From NCBI RefSeq assembly GCF_017357525.1, contig NZ_CP036172.1, positions 1,028,561-1,092,560 of the forward strand: a stretch of 64,000 nt of DNA, given 5' to 3'. Of this stretch, positions 8,963 through 18,556 are shown in pieces. The notes beneath the pieces are model-generated. The model had not been told where the DNA came from, searched no databases, and worked only from the letters and a program-made list of their open reading frames with translations. This stretch comes from Methanofollis aquaemaris. Its GTDB lineage: Archaea; Halobacteriota; Methanomicrobia; Methanomicrobiales; Methanofollaceae. Both the position numbers and the translations under genes were made by a program. How positions within the stretch are numbered: position 1 is the stretch's first letter; each line of letters opens with the position of its first letter.

Positions 8963-9493
8963 TCAATTATTCTGCATATCAAGACAGATGATCCGGTAGC
9001 CCTTGACGGCCTCCCAACCGACGAAGAGGACGCCGGCGAGGACGAGCAACATCCCCACCAGGAAGGAGGCGATGGTGAGGAGGCCAAGGGCTTCGATACC
9101 TCCCAGCACCGAGAGGCCGATGAAGATCGAGGTGAGGACGAAGAACGCCACTGACGCTGAGTAGCAGACGATGGCGTCCCTCTCGAACTGTGCACGTGTC
9201 CGGAGTTCTGAGAGTTGTTCGAGCACGCACGAGAGGCGCGGGTCGTCGTCTTCCTGGCGGCCGGGTGCATCGTGGAGATGGATCCGCTTCTCCTCGTCAA
9301 GGACGCGGATCCGGTTGAGCACCACGGAATATTTGTTGCTCATGCCGAGGAGAAGGAGACCGCAGGCCGAGATCATAAGTCCGGGGGCGAGCATGGTCTG
9401 GATGATGTCAGCGGATGTCACAGGATCCTCCAGGTTTTCATTCGGTTTACTATAGGACAGCATGGAAAAAATATCTTGGTGAAGAGGCGGCAT
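8963..9493 (-). CDS. DUF2721 family membrane protein
   Basis: 176 aa with three hydrophobic helices: about residues 34-52, then after a charged cytoplasmic loop 112-134 and 138-160. The loop has the family-typical NRIRVLDEEKR and a LSELRTRAQFERDAI helix. Function unknown in the family. ATG at 9493 is preceded by GAGGATGGAG. Not clearly in an operon; the CBS gene upstream on the same strand ends 26 nt away and could be co-transcribed. Confidence 0.85.
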   Translation of the reverse strand: MPPLHQDIFSMLSYSKPNENLEDPVTSADIIQTMLAPGLMISACGLLLLGMSNKYSVVLNRIRVLDEEKRIHLHDAPGRQEDDDPRLSCVLEQLSELRTRAQFERDAIVCYSASVAFFVLTSIFIGLSVLGGIEALGLLTIASFLVGMLLVLAGVLFVGWEAVKGYRIICLDMQNN

Positions 9494-9519
9494 TCTCCAT
9501 CCTCTCTGGAAAAAGGAGA

Positions 9520-9942
9520 TCAGATCTTCGGTCGGCCTGCCCTGATCACCTCTGCGATCCGGCCCATCTCCTCTGCGAGCAGAGCGATGATATCGTCGAC
9601 CGTGATGATCCCGGTAAGGGCGCCCTGCCCGTCCACCACCGGGACACGCCTGACATTCCGTTCCCGCGCCTTCCCCAGCGCCTCGTAGAGGCCGGCGGTG
9701 GCCGGGAGGACCATGAGGTTCCCGGTCATCACGGCGCGGACCGGCACCTGCGCCGGGTCCAGGCCCTCGGCAGTGACCCGGACGGTGATGTCGCGGTCGG
9801 TGAGGATCCCGACCGGCCTCTTCTCCTCCACCACGACGATGCTCCCCACATTCTGCTCGGCCATGATCCTGGCGGCGTCATAGACCGGTGTCTCAGGCGG
9901 GACCGTCACCACCGGCACCTGACAGCAGTCCATCAGTGTCAT
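9520..9942 (-). CDS. Tandem CBS-domain protein
   Basis: 140 aa made almost only of two CBS motifs (about residues 9-60 and 68-125), the Bateman module that binds adenine nucleotides or SAM. Signature pieces are GSIVVVEEKRPVGILTDRDI and RRVPVVDGQGALTGIITVDD. No effector domain is attached, so it probably acts as a free regulatory subunit; partner unknown. It starts at ATG 9942, 78 nt from the divergent Clp1-like gene. Confidence 0.93.
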   Translation of the reverse strand: MTLMDCCQVPVVTVPPETPVYDAARIMAEQNVGSIVVVEEKRPVGILTDRDITVRVTAEGLDPAQVPVRAVMTGNLMVLPATAGLYEALGKARERNVRRVPVVDGQGALTGIITVDDIIALLAEEMGRIAEVIRAGRPKI

Positions 9943-10020
9943 CTATTCCATCCCCTCCGTTGCGTCACCCCTCTGGGGAAGCGAATATTTGAAGATGCGC
10001 GCGCGCCGAACCTGCTGACA

Positions 10021-10848
10021 ATGGCGATCGAGGTACCGGAATGGGAAGAACTGGCCCGGGCCCTCACTCACAGGGGGGCGGCGGGCACAATCTATCTCCT
10101 CGGAGCCACCGACACCGGCAAGACCACCCTGGCCTCCTTCCTCCTCGGTTGTCTCGGTGAGCGGACGGCCTACCTGGATGCCGACGGTGGCCAGGCCGCC
10201 CTCGGGCCGCCCGGGACACTGGGCGTCGTCCTGCCGGGTGGGGACATCCGTCTCCGTTTCACCGGCGCGCTCACGCCGACGCGGGCGCTGGATGAGACCT
10301 TCGAGGCTCTCGGAGCCCTGCTCATGGAGGCATACGCGGCGGGCGCGGAGACGGTGGTCGTCGACTCCTGCGGATATGTGGAGGGGCGGGGCGGCGTCGC
10401 CTTCCAGCGCCGTTCGGTGGCGGCCCTCAGGCCCGACCATATCATCGCGATCCAGCGGGGTCGGGAACTCGAACCTGTCCTCGGCCCGTTCAAGGGACGG
10501 TTCGGCCCGAAGTTTCACCGTATCCCCCCGTCACCTCATGCACACGAACGATCACGGGGCGAGAGGCGGCGGTACCGGGAAAGAAACTTTGCAGCCCATA
10601 TGGAAGGGGCGGTCAGGACAACTTTCCCTCCTGACCTCCCGGTCAGGGGGGCGGTCCCAAAAGACCCGAACGGGATGGCCGCTGCGGTCTGCGACGCCGC
10701 GGGGTGGGTCCTCACCATCGGGGTCGTCGAGGAGATCGATGAAACTGGGGTCACCCTCCTGGCCCCGCCGCCGGCCTCCGGCGTGCCGGCCTTCATCATG
10801 ATGGGACAGTATCGGCCCGGTCACCGCGGCCGGCCGGGCACAGCGTGA
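10021..10848 (+). CDS. Clp1/Grc3-like polynucleotide 5'-hydroxyl kinase
   Basis: An ATP-dependent kinase that phosphorylates 5'-OH ends of RNA (or DNA), in the family of archaeal Clp1 and eukaryotic Nol9/Grc3. The 275-aa protein starts at ATG 10021; the open frame upstream overlaps the CBS gene and is not used. Walker A GATDTGKTT lies at residues 28-36, followed by YLDADGGQAALGPPG, the DxDxGQ-like lid motif of this family, and VVVDSCGYVEG as Walker B region. The C-terminal part is a small beta domain. It overlaps the convergent sensor kinase by 53 nt. Confidence 0.85.
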   Translation: MAIEVPEWEELARALTHRGAAGTIYLLGATDTGKTTLASFLLGCLGERTAYLDADGGQAALGPPGTLGVVLPGGDIRLRFTGALTPTRALDETFEALGALLMEAYAAGAETVVVDSCGYVEGRGGVAFQRRSVAALRPDHIIAIQRGRELEPVLGPFKGRFGPKFHRIPPSPHAHERSRGERRRYRERNFAAHMEGAVRTTFPPDLPVRGAVPKDPNGMAAAVCDAAGWVLTIGVVEEIDETGVTLLAPPPASGVPAFIMMGQYRPGHRGRPGTA

Positions 10849-12268
10849 AGGAGAAGGCCGCCCCCTCCTCAGGCCGGCCAGGCACCCGATCGCCGACCCG
10901 GATCTCGCCGCCGTACCGCTGGACCAACATCCGGGCAATATACAGCCCCATACCTCTCCCGGGCTTCTGCTGTCCGTTGCGGTAGAGACGTTCGAAGACG
11001 CGGGGTTTGGCCGGGTCCGGGATCCCGGGACCGTTGTCCGCTACGGTGATCACCGCACGGTCGCCTTCCTCCCTCACCGAGACTATGATCCGCACCCCTT
11101 CTCCGCCGAACTTGATGCTGTTGCCAAAGAGATTTCCAAAGACCCGGCCGAGCAGTTCGTCGGCGAGGACGGCCATGCCGCGGCCTTCATACGAGAACTC
11201 AGGCCCCTGAAGGCGGGCGGCCTCGGCCCTGACCACCCGGTCGAGCGGGACCGGGCGGAGGGCCGGTTCCTCTTTCCGGCACGCCCGGATCACCCTGACC
11301 TCCTCGATGATCTCGCAACTCTCCCTGATCCCGGAAAGGCACCGTCCGGCGAGGGCATGTTCCTGTCCGGAGAGGTCATCCATGAGCAGGTCCAGAGAAC
11401 AGAGCGAGACCATATTGGCATTGTTGATATCATGGGCCATCAGGTCGAGGTAGAACTCGGCCTCCTCACGGGCGGCGGCGAGGTTCTCGGTGAGGACGGC
11501 CCGGTGAACAAGCCCGCCGATCTCCCGGCCGACCGCTTCGAGGGTCTCCTGCTCGATGGGAGTGAAGCGATGGGGGCTGCTGCTGGCGGCGGCAAGCGCC
11601 CCGATGACCGCACCCGACGGCCCGAGCACCGGGACGGCCGCGACCGAGTAGATCCCGAGTTCTCCCTTCTCATGGGGAACGCCAAGATAGGCCTCGGCAT
11701 AGGAGGCGCGGCCCTCGCAGAAGACAGTATGCCAGTAGCCTTCCCGCTCACCGGGCCCGACACTCTCGGGGAAATACAGGCGATACAGACCATGGTATGC
11801 CTGCAACCTCGCCGACCCGCCGGCGCGATCAGCCAGATAGACCGCCCCGGCATCGAAGTCAAGGAGCCTGACGGTCAGCCGCGCCACATTGGTCAGAACC
11901 TCGGCAAGGGTGCCAGGGGCGGCGGCCGCCCTGATGATGGCGTTGAGGATGGCGAGACGGCGACCGGCCTGCTTTTCGGCGGCGTCATCGGGGAGGAGAG
12001 TGACGGTCACCTGGCGGCCCCCTGATCCGGGGACCGCCTTCCCCCGCACCTCGCAGAGGTCTGAACCGATGCAGAGGGACACCGAGGCAGCACCCTCCTC
12101 TCCGGCACGGGTGAGGAGGATAGAGAAGTCCGGCGAAGAGAATGTTTCCTCCGGCACTGACAGAAACCTCGTGTTTGCATCGATTACCCGACCGTCCCGG
12201 TCGACCACGCCGACAGGCATGGGGAGAGACTCCAGCACCGCTACGAGATCGGGATCATCCATAGTCAT
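10796..12268 (-). CDS. PAS-GAF sensor histidine kinase
   Basis: A soluble two-component-type sensor, 490 aa. PAS-like domain about residues 8-60, GAF about 105-255, a dimerisation helix with DLMAHDINN (phosphoacceptor His) near residue 277, and an HATPase domain with N-box GNLFGNSIKF, G1 VADNGPGIP and G2 GRGMGLYIARML. No membrane helix. No response regulator is adjacent; the receiver-only protein at 22269 is a possible but unproven partner. Ligand of the GAF domain unknown. ATG 12268 or 12262. Confidence 0.92.
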   Translation of the reverse strand: MTMDDPDLVAVLESLPMPVGVVDRDGRVIDANTRFLSVPEETFSSPDFSILLTRAGEEGAASVSLCIGSDLCEVRGKAVPGSGGRQVTVTLLPDDAAEKQAGRRLAILNAIIRAAAAPGTLAEVLTNVARLTVRLLDFDAGAVYLADRAGGSARLQAYHGLYRLYFPESVGPGEREGYWHTVFCEGRASYAEAYLGVPHEKGELGIYSVAAVPVLGPSGAVIGALAAASSSPHRFTPIEQETLEAVGREIGGLVHRAVLTENLAAAREEAEFYLDLMAHDINNANMVSLCSLDLLMDDLSGQEHALAGRCLSGIRESCEIIEEVRVIRACRKEEPALRPVPLDRVVRAEAARLQGPEFSYEGRGMAVLADELLGRVFGNLFGNSIKFGGEGVRIIVSVREEGDRAVITVADNGPGIPDPAKPRVFERLYRNGQQKPGRGMGLYIARMLVQRYGGEIRVGDRVPGRPEEGAAFSFTLCPAGRGDRADTVPS

Positions 12269-12363
12269 GACTTCAGATCACCTCTCTGGCAGGAATAATA
12301 AAAATATGGAATTGAAAGGGGATGGTGTCGATCAACCCGGTCCCCTGAGAGGGGAGAGGGCTG

Positions 12364-14169
12364 TCATCCGATCTCCTCGGTGGGCATGGGTACCCCGGTC
12401 TGCACCGGCGGGGGCGCGGTCGGCCCGCCGAGGACGACCGCCCCGGCGCGGGTGCAGTCGGGAAGAGCGGTCAGAACAATCGATTGTTCAGAGACGGTGG
12501 CCAGGGTCTCGCCGAACCGGACGGTCCGCTCCACCCTCCCTTCCCATGACGGTTCATGAGTGACAGTGCCGATATGGTCGATGCCGTCCTTTTCAGAGAC
12601 AGTAAAGATGTACGCACCGTTCCACGGTGTAGAATACCCGGTGCCGTCCCGGTCCCGGTCAGAAACCGGGAGGGCGAGGACGCCGCGCCTCTCGTCGAAG
12701 AAGAAGGCCTTATGATCGTCGAGGGCCGGGGAGTGGGTTCTCCCGGTGCCGATGACCGCGGTGTCGATGACGGCCGGGGCCGAGACATTGCCGACGTCGA
12801 AGAGGGCGACCTTCAAGCCGCCGGTGACGGTGCCGCCCCACTCGTTCACCGTCGTCTCCCGGCCGACGCCGATGAGGCAGTGATCGCCGCAGGGGTGGAG
12901 ATACTCGGAGTAGCCCGGGATCTTCAGGGCGCCGAGGACCGCGGGCTTCGTCCCCGATAGGTCGATGACAAAGAGGGGGTCGATCTGCCTGAAGGTGACG
13001 AGGTAGAGACGATCGCCGATGAAACGGGATGCATAGATCCGCTCGCCCGGGGCGATTCCCTCGAGGGCGCCCCGCACTTCCATCCGGTCGTCGAGGAGGT
13101 AGACCCCGCTCGTGCTGTTCCCCTGGAAGGAGGTCGTCGCCACCCTGAGGGTGTCCCCGGTCTCGTCCATCGAGAACTGGTTCTTCACCGTGCCGTTGAC
13201 CATGCCGGTCGCCGCATACGCAGCACCGCCGGATGTGAGGGCGAAGCGGTGGATGACTGACCGGCCTGCCGGGCGGTCATGATAGGCGATGTAGAGATTT
13301 TTTTCAGAGACGTACATTGTCCCGCCCTCGCCGAGGAGGAAGGAGACCGCCGACGCCTCGCGCCCGCCCGCGACCGGGAAGGAGGCGAGGGTGTGGAATG
13401 CGTAATACCGCTGGGGCATGGGCGGGGTGTACATCGGCGGACGAATACCGCCGGCCTCGGGCAGAGGATAGACCGGATACTGCGGGTGTTCCACGGTCAT
13501 GAGCCAGACTTCGCTGTCGATGAGCCGCGCCTCTTGGAAGGTACCGGTGATGGTGACGGTGTCGATGAGGTGAGGGTTCGCCGGGTCTTCCACCGACCAG
13601 ATCCGGGCCAGGGTCACGGTCCGGTGCACCGGCACCGGGGCGACGCTCCCCTCAGGGGTGACAAGATCGTCCTGCATCTCCTCGGTGAAGACGACGAGAC
13701 GGTCGCCCTCCAGGAAGAGGGCTCGGGGCCGACCGTCCACCGCGGTCCGGCCGACGACGGCCGCCTCGTCGGGTGGGACGGCGCGGACGATGACAAACTC
13801 ATCCTCCCTGAGAATATAGAGGAACTCGCCATCGTTCTTGACGATGTCGGCCTCGTCCACCCCGGCGACCTGGACGTTTGTTGATGAATGGTCGACGCCC
13901 CCGGCACCGGGTGCGAGCGGGGCCGGCGGGGCCGACGTCGGTGCCTTCACACCCTCAGTCGCCGTACCAGGCATGATCTGACCCGTGGATTCACGGGACG
14001 GGTCTCGGGCATGCTCTTTGAGGAAAACGATCACCTCGTCGTCCGAGGAAAAAGCGCGCAGCCCGCTCTCTTCGATCTCTTCCCCGGCGTCAGGGAGCAC
14101 GAGGGCGAGACCACCTACAAGAATGATCAGGATGGCCCCGATAAGGGGCAGAAAGATCCAGCGGTCCAT
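12364..14169 (-). CDS. Secreted or membrane-anchored beta-propeller domain protein
   Basis: 601 aa. An N-terminal signal anchor (about residues 5-27) is followed by an acidic linker rich in Pro/Ala/Thr and then a long domain of the kind found in archaeal beta-propeller proteins of unknown function (Beta_propel). Repeated strands such as VAGVDEADIVKNDGEFLYIL and DRLYLVTFRQIDPLFVIDLS support blades exposed outside the cell. No enzyme motif seen. The gene stands alone, with repeat copy B upstream and a T/A-rich promoter (ATTATATATC around 14189-14199 on the other strand). Confidence 0.85.
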   Translation of the reverse strand: MDRWIFLPLIGAILIILVGGLALVLPDAGEEIEESGLRAFSSDDEVIVFLKEHARDPSRESTGQIMPGTATEGVKAPTSAPPAPLAPGAGGVDHSSTNVQVAGVDEADIVKNDGEFLYILREDEFVIVRAVPPDEAAVVGRTAVDGRPRALFLEGDRLVVFTEEMQDDLVTPEGSVAPVPVHRTVTLARIWSVEDPANPHLIDTVTITGTFQEARLIDSEVWLMTVEHPQYPVYPLPEAGGIRPPMYTPPMPQRYYAFHTLASFPVAGGREASAVSFLLGEGGTMYVSEKNLYIAYHDRPAGRSVIHRFALTSGGAAYAATGMVNGTVKNQFSMDETGDTLRVATTSFQGNSTSGVYLLDDRMEVRGALEGIAPGERIYASRFIGDRLYLVTFRQIDPLFVIDLSGTKPAVLGALKIPGYSEYLHPCGDHCLIGVGRETTVNEWGGTVTGGLKVALFDVGNVSAPAVIDTAVIGTGRTHSPALDDHKAFFFDERRGVLALPVSDRDRDGTGYSTPWNGAYIFTVSEKDGIDHIGTVTHEPSWEGRVERTVRFGETLATVSEQSIVLTALPDCTRAGAVVLGGPTAPPPVQTGVPMPTEEIG

Positions 14170-14250
14170 AGAGGATCATGGGGACAACATTATATATCAG
14201 AATCGATATCTACGAATTTTTTCGCACCCTTCCTCACTTATTCCGGTTTT

Positions 14251-14551
14251 GGCTTTGTTGAATCAGACATGAGCCGAAAGCACGCCGCAGGCATACCGCA
14301 TGAAAATTGTTCTGAGCAAAAGGATCTTTGCTCCCTCTCAATCGCCGCCCCTCGCCTATCTTCGCCGTGGGGAGGGTCTCTCCCCGGCGCGAGACGGCAG
14401 GTTCGGATCGGTCAGGTGGGGCGGCCCATCTGATCGAAGTGCCTTCCCACACGCTCGCGTCGGGGGCGCTGCCCCCGGATCCCAGGGGTTGCGATAGGGA
14501 CGGGAAGGCGGGGAAAATCGTTCAGAGGGTGATCCTGTCCTCTGCCGATCT
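14251..14551 (+). repeat. Interspersed repeat, copy B
   Basis: Starts GGCTTTGTTGAATCAGACAT, contains GCACGCCGCAGGCATACC and ATGAAAATTGTTCTGAG, then the GC-rich core with hairpins (GGGAGGGTCTCTCCCC and TCGGGGGCGCTGCCCCCGGA), and ends near GATCCTGTCCTCTGCC. Aligns by eye over its whole length with copies A and C. It occupies most of the 437-nt gap between two minus-strand genes and no gene is seen in it. Confidence 0.8.
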
Positions 14552-14606
14552 GTCACGCAGGAGCAGAGGTGTGGTCAACCCCTCATGGTCACGCCAGAAG
14601 AGGTGT

Positions 14607-15836
14607 TCAACAGCGCCCCGGTTTCCTGAAAAGAACAATCCGGTTCGTGTTCGTCCCTCCCCGGTTGTTCCTGATCCCCCAGATGTTCGAGGTCTTGGTG
14701 AAGACCTGGGTATTGACCATCACGCCCTCAGGCACGAACCCGACCCCCGCCCCGAGCGGGACGACGTGCTCGTCGAGAGAGACGCTGCCGTTACGCACCT
14801 CGCCGACCTCGAAGGCGACCCGGCCGCCGGGCTTTGTCACCCTGAAGAGTTCGGCAAAGACCTGGCCCATCGTCTCCTCCCACTCCCTGACCGTCCTCGC
14901 CATAGTGATCCCCTCGCCGATCGCCCTGGCGTCCAGGCCGTTGAACCAGCACCTGAGCCAGTTGTCCTTTGCGTACTGAACGATATCGAGAAAGGGGGGC
15001 GAGGTGACGGTGAGGGCGACCGAACCTGAAGGGAGACGAGGCGTCGAGGCGGCGTCGCCGGTGAGAAAGAGGGCGTCCTCTCCGGCGCGGCGGAGGGCCG
15101 AGAGTTCTTCCTTACTCATCCGCCCGAGGAGCCGCCGGGACTTCCGGAGAATGAGGGCATGGGTGTCGCGGTATTCAGGCACCTGGCCGCGCTTTGTGTT
15201 GATCCGCCGCTGACTCTCCGGCGAGACCGCCTGGTTTGGCGGGAGAGTGTAGACCGAGAAGAACCCCCTCGAGTGGCCGGTGAGCCTGGTGGTCGCCACC
15301 ATCCTGATCCAGCGGTCGACGGCGTCCTCCTCGTCGCCCCGGCCGATCAGGTACGAGCGGAGGGCCACCAGTTCCCCCTCGGTCTTCGGGTGATAGAACA
15401 TCGAGAGATCGGTCCCGGCACACAGCCCCACACCCCGCGGGATCTCCTCCAGCCGCGCTCGCACCTCGTCGAGGTCGGGTGGGGAGAGACGGGGACGCGC
15501 CAGGATCCCGGAGAGCGGATTGGCATCGTTTGCGGCGACCCGTCGGCCGAGCAGCGCGGCCTCGACCGCCGTTGTCCCCCGCCCGCTGAAGGGATCGTAG
15601 ACGAGGTCCCCTGGCCGGGTAAGAAGATCGATGAAAAACCGCGGGAGTTGGGGCTTGAAACACGCCCGGTACGAGACCTCGTGGATCGACGACGCCTGCC
15701 TCTGCCGCGCCGTCCAGAACTCATTTGCATACCGCGGGACCGTCACGCCTCCACAGGTCGCCTCGTCATGGCGGGTCGGCGTGCCGTCGGCCGCGGTGAA
15801 GTCCTCAAAGTAGTCGTCGAGGGAGGTCGGTCGCAT
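14607..15836 (-). CDS. Orphan DNA amino-methyltransferase (N4-cytosine or N6-adenine)
   Basis: 409 aa. SAM-binding motif I DPFSGRGTT is at residues 81-89, preceded by a motif-X-like KPQLPRFFIDLL, and the catalytic motif IV TSPPF is at 278-282. The order X-I then IV, with about 190 residues between that probably include target recognition, is permuted relative to the beta class. VTKPGGRVAFEVGEV follows as a late strand. No restriction endonuclease gene adjoins it, so a solitary epigenetic role is likely; the target is unknown. ATG 15836. Confidence 0.9.
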   Translation of the reverse strand: MRPTSLDDYFEDFTAADGTPTRHDEATCGGVTVPRYANEFWTARQRQASSIHEVSYRACFKPQLPRFFIDLLTRPGDLVYDPFSGRGTTAVEAALLGRRVAANDANPLSGILARPRLSPPDLDEVRARLEEIPRGVGLCAGTDLSMFYHPKTEGELVALRSYLIGRGDEEDAVDRWIRMVATTRLTGHSRGFFSVYTLPPNQAVSPESQRRINTKRGQVPEYRDTHALILRKSRRLLGRMSKEELSALRRAGEDALFLTGDAASTPRLPSGSVALTVTSPPFLDIVQYAKDNWLRCWFNGLDARAIGEGITMARTVREWEETMGQVFAELFRVTKPGGRVAFEVGEVRNGSVSLDEHVVPLGAGVGFVPEGVMVNTQVFTKTSNIWGIRNNRGGTNTNRIVLFRKPGRC

Positions 15837-15871
15837 CAGAGAAGATTTCTCCCCCCGAGTACCTGAAGGCT

Positions 15872-15894
15872 TCGATCGAGGAGGACTCGATCGA
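15872..15894. repeat. Perfect 9-bp inverted repeat hairpin
   Basis: TCGATCGAG, a 5-nt loop GAGGA, then CTCGATCGA. It lies 36 nt upstream of the methyltransferase start at 15836, so it may form in that gene's 5' leader or bind a dimeric regulator. Only the symmetry is seen; function is inference. Confidence 0.6.
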
Positions 15895-15918
15895 TCCGGA
15901 GGCTCTCAACAATGCCCG

Positions 15919-15936
15919 TTTTCCGGCTCCGGAAAA
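15919..15936 (-). terminator. Hairpin after the radical SAM gene
   Basis: TTTTCCGG-CT-CCGGAAAA forms an 8-bp stem 18 nt after the stop at 15954, with T-runs inside the arms. It probably marks the 3' end of the radical SAM transcript. Archaeal termination needs mainly T-runs, so this is a moderate call. Confidence 0.4.
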
Positions 15937-15953
15937 AGCCTCTTCCGGACCGA

Positions 15954-17078
15954 TCACGGAATGATCTCGCAGCCATTGTATCGCTCGTACGCAAAGTCGT
16001 CCAGGGAGACGACCCCTTCCCTGATCAGTTCCCTGATCTCGGGGAGAGACGAGACGACGGCATCGCGGAGGTTTCGGACCGTCCCGCAGACCATGTGCCG
16101 CCCAACCTCCGGCCAGGGGCGGAGGATACTGGAGTACAGGCACCTCCCCCCACAGAAGTCGATAAGGTCGCAGGCGGTGCAGGGCCCTTCGACCGACACT
16201 TCGGGCAGATCCTGCGGTCTGGTCGTCGCCACATTGCCGAGATACCAATCCCGCATCCCGACCATGCAGGGGCACGGGATGATCGTCCCGTCAGTCATGA
16301 CCGTGTAGTTCGCATACCCGCATCCGCACCGCAACCCCCCCTCCCGACCGAGGAGGAGGTCGGCGGTCACGCCGAGGAAGGGGTACCATGTCGGAACTGT
16401 TCCCTCCTTCATCCTCTCCACCCAGTGGCCGACCAGGCGGCGGATGCCGGGGTTGTACGACCCGGCCGCCCAGCGACCGAAGTCCCGCTTCGAGTAGTCG
16501 CCCCAGAAATCGGCGTCGATCTGCCAGTGGATCGAGGAGAACGAGTGGTCAGAGTTTTCTGAGAGATAGAGAACCGCCTTCTCGATATCGGTCTTCTCCG
16601 TGATGGTCATCCTGGCGATAAGTTCGCCGGTGTAACCCCCATCGAGGAGAGCATGCACATTTTCCATCACCCTCCGGTAGACACCTTTCCCGCGGTGGGC
16701 GTCGGTGAGAACTTCGGGGCCGTCGATGGAGACCAGGACCGTCGAGAAGCGGTTCCGATACTCGGGTTCCAGGCGGTCGAGGAGAAGGGCGTTGGTCTGG
16801 AGCATGAACCGTCCGATCGGGGCATGGTCCATCACCTCTCTGACGAGGTCAAGGCGCAACAGCGGTTCGCCCCCATAGAAGGTGAGTACGGCACCAGAGT
16901 CTTGTGAGAGGAAACGATAGAGATCTCTGAGGTCGAAGGAGAGTTCGGGCGGGACATCCTCATCAAAGGCTATCCACCTCCCGAAGGGGTCGCTCTCTTC
17001 GAAGTCCTTGGCCCGACAGTACGAGCAGCAGAGATTGCAAGCGTCGGTGAGAATGAGGTGGTAATACATCTGCTCCAT
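15954..17078 (-). CDS. Radical SAM enzyme of the AF1577 type with C-terminal Cys clusters
   Basis: 374 aa from ATG 17078 ([10 protein letters not shown]). The cluster motif C-x3-C-x2-C lies in [10 protein letters not shown] about residues 14-21, followed by [10 protein letters not shown] and VLVSIDGP typical of peptide-modifying or anaerobic-sulfatase-maturase-like enzymes. The C-terminal part has RCGCGY, IPCPCM, and [16 protein letters not shown], a SPASM-like set for auxiliary [4Fe-4S] clusters. Family members are called putative peptide-modifying enzymes; no precursor peptide is evident next to this one. Divergent from ablA. Confidence 0.88.
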   Translation of the reverse strand: MEQMYYHLILTDACNLCCSYCRAKDFEESDPFGRWIAFDEDVPPELSFDLRDLYRFLSQDSGAVLTFYGGEPLLRLDLVREVMDHAPIGRFMLQTNALLLDRLEPEYRNRFSTVLVSIDGPEVLTDAHRGKGVYRRVMENVHALLDGGYTGELIARMTITEKTDIEKAVLYLSENSDHSFSSIHWQIDADFWGDYSKRDFGRWAAGSYNPGIRRLVGHWVERMKEGTVPTWYPFLGVTADLLLGREGGLRCGCGYANYTVMTDGTIIPCPCMVGMRDWYLGNVATTRPQDLPEVSVEGPCTACDLIDFCGGRCLYSSILRPWPEVGRHMVCGTVRNLRDAVVSSLPEIRELIREGVVSLDDFAYERYNGCEIIP

Positions 17079-17170
17079 ACAAATTTGCAGCGATTCCCGA
17101 TAAATCTCTCCGCAGAACCCCAATCGATCTGCAACCCATACGGGAGAATTTAAAGAGTCAATTTCCGAAA

Positions 17171-17195
17171 AAACATATTATAAATAAATATCCAC
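17171..17195 (+). promoter_or_regulatory. Promoter of ablA
   Basis: ACATATTATAAATAAATAT is a strong archaeal TATA element about 60-70 nt upstream of the ablA ATG at 17243; a second AT-rich element (CATTATATC) lies at 17208-17216, about 30 nt before the ATG. The ablA ribosome site GGACGGAG is at 17228-17235. Salt-induced regulation is known for abl genes, but no specific operator is recognisable. Confidence 0.55.
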
Positions 17196-17242
17196 GACAT
17201 TATATCTACCATAGTCGATTAATTTCTGGACGGAGAATTCAG

Positions 17243-18556
17243 ATGATCACCGACACGACGACAGCACATGAGATCGCCATGCGAATCGATGCCGACATGG
17301 CTGTTTCCAGGTGGAAAGATTGGCGCTGGCAGGTCAGCCACTCGGTCAGAGACATCAAGACCTTCGAGCGGGCTCTCGGTATCACCTTCCCCCCCGAAGA
17401 ACGGGTCGAACTGGAGCGGACGGTCGAGAGGTTCCCCCTCTGTGTCACCCCCTATTACCTCTCTCTCATCGACCCCGAGGACTTCAGAAACGATCCCGTC
17501 TTCATGCAGTGTTTCCCCTCGGTCAGGGAACTCGACGTAGAGGACTACGATCTCTCTGACCCCCTGGCCGAGGACGCCGACATGGCGGCACCCTGCATCA
17601 CCCACCGGTACCCGGACCGGGTGCTCTTCCTGATCTCAAATATCTGTGCGATGTACTGTCGGCATTGCACCAGGAAACGAAAGGTCGGCGACACTGACTC
17701 GGTCCCGGTCAGAGAGGAGATCGATGCCGGCCTCGCCTATATCAGAGATCATCCCGAGGTGCGCGACGTCCTCCTCTCGGGCGGCGACCCCCTCATGCTC
17801 CCTGACGAGAGCCTCGACCGGATCCTCACCGAACTCGACGCCATCGAGCATGTGGAAGTGGTGCGGATCGGCACCCGCGTGCCGGTCGTCCTCCCCTACC
17901 GGATCACCCCCGACCTCATTGAGATGCTCGGCCGCCACCACCCCCTCTGGATCAACACCCACTTCAACCACCCCAAAGAGTTCACTGCCTCTTCAGAGGA
18001 AGCGCTCGGGAAACTTGCCGACGCCGGCATGCCCCTCGGCAACCAGACGGTTCTCCTCGCCAATGTCAATGACTGCCCGCGGCTGCAACGCACTCTTGCT
18101 CACAAACTGGTCAGAAACCGGGTCCGCCCCTATTATCTCTACCAGTGCGACCTCTCGGAAGGTCTCTCTCATTTCAGAACCTCGGTCGCCAGGGGGATCG
18201 AGATCATCGAGAACCTGATCGGGCATACGAGCGGGTTTGCGGTGCCGACCTATGTGGTCGACGCACCGGGCGGCGGGGGCAAGATCCCTCTGATGCCAAA
18301 CTACGTCCTCTCCTGGGCCGACAACAAGGTGGTGCTGCGCAACTACGAGGGAGTGATCACCACCTACCAGGAGCCCAAGGACTACTCTCCGGTCTACTGC
18401 GACGGAAACTGCAAGGAGTGCACCCTTCAGCTCAAGGAAGAAAGTGCCGAAGAACCGGGACCGGTCGGGATCGCCAGGATCCTCTCAGACCTCGACGAGA
18501 CCTCGACCCTGGTCCCAGAGCATACCGAACGGATGGAGCGGCGCAGCGATGTCTGA
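17243..18556 (+). CDS. ablA: Lysine 2,3-aminomutase
   Basis: A radical SAM, PLP-dependent enzyme converting L-alpha-lysine to L-beta-lysine, the first step of N-epsilon-acetyl-beta-lysine osmolyte synthesis in methanogens. 437 aa. Cluster motif C135-x3-C139-x2-C142 (CAMYCRHC), LLSGGDPL, the HFNHPKE motif, and a PLP-lysine region [11 protein letters not shown] near residues 342-352. The C-terminal [10 protein letters not shown] supplies the zinc-type cysteines. ATG 17243 follows GGACGGAG. Overlaps ablB by 8 nt, so the two are one operon. Confidence 0.96.
   Translation: MITDTTTAHEIAMRIDADMAVSRWKDWRWQVSHSVRDIKTFERALGITFPPEERVELERTVERFPLCVTPYYLSLIDPEDFRNDPVFMQCFPSVRELDVEDYDLSDPLAEDADMAAPCITHRYPDRVLFLISNICAMYCRHCTRKRKVGDTDSVPVREEIDAGLAYIRDHPEVRDVLLSGGDPLMLPDESLDRILTELDAIEHVEVVRIGTRVPVVLPYRITPDLIEMLGRHHPLWINTHFNHPKEFTASSEEALGKLADAGMPLGNQTVLLANVNDCPRLQRTLAHKLVRNRVRPYYLYQCDLSEGLSHFRTSVARGIEIIENLIGHTSGFAVPTYVVDAPGGGGKIPLMPNYVLSWADNKVVLRNYEGVITTYQEPKDYSPVYCDGNCKECTLQLKEESAEEPGPVGIARILSDLDETSTLVPEHTERMERRSDV

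Noticed and set aside
15805-15957. 50-codon GTG frame after the radical SAM gene, possible RiPP precursor
   Set aside because: It spans two strong hairpins, has mixed third-position GC and runs into the methyltransferase start; kept only as a remark in the findings.
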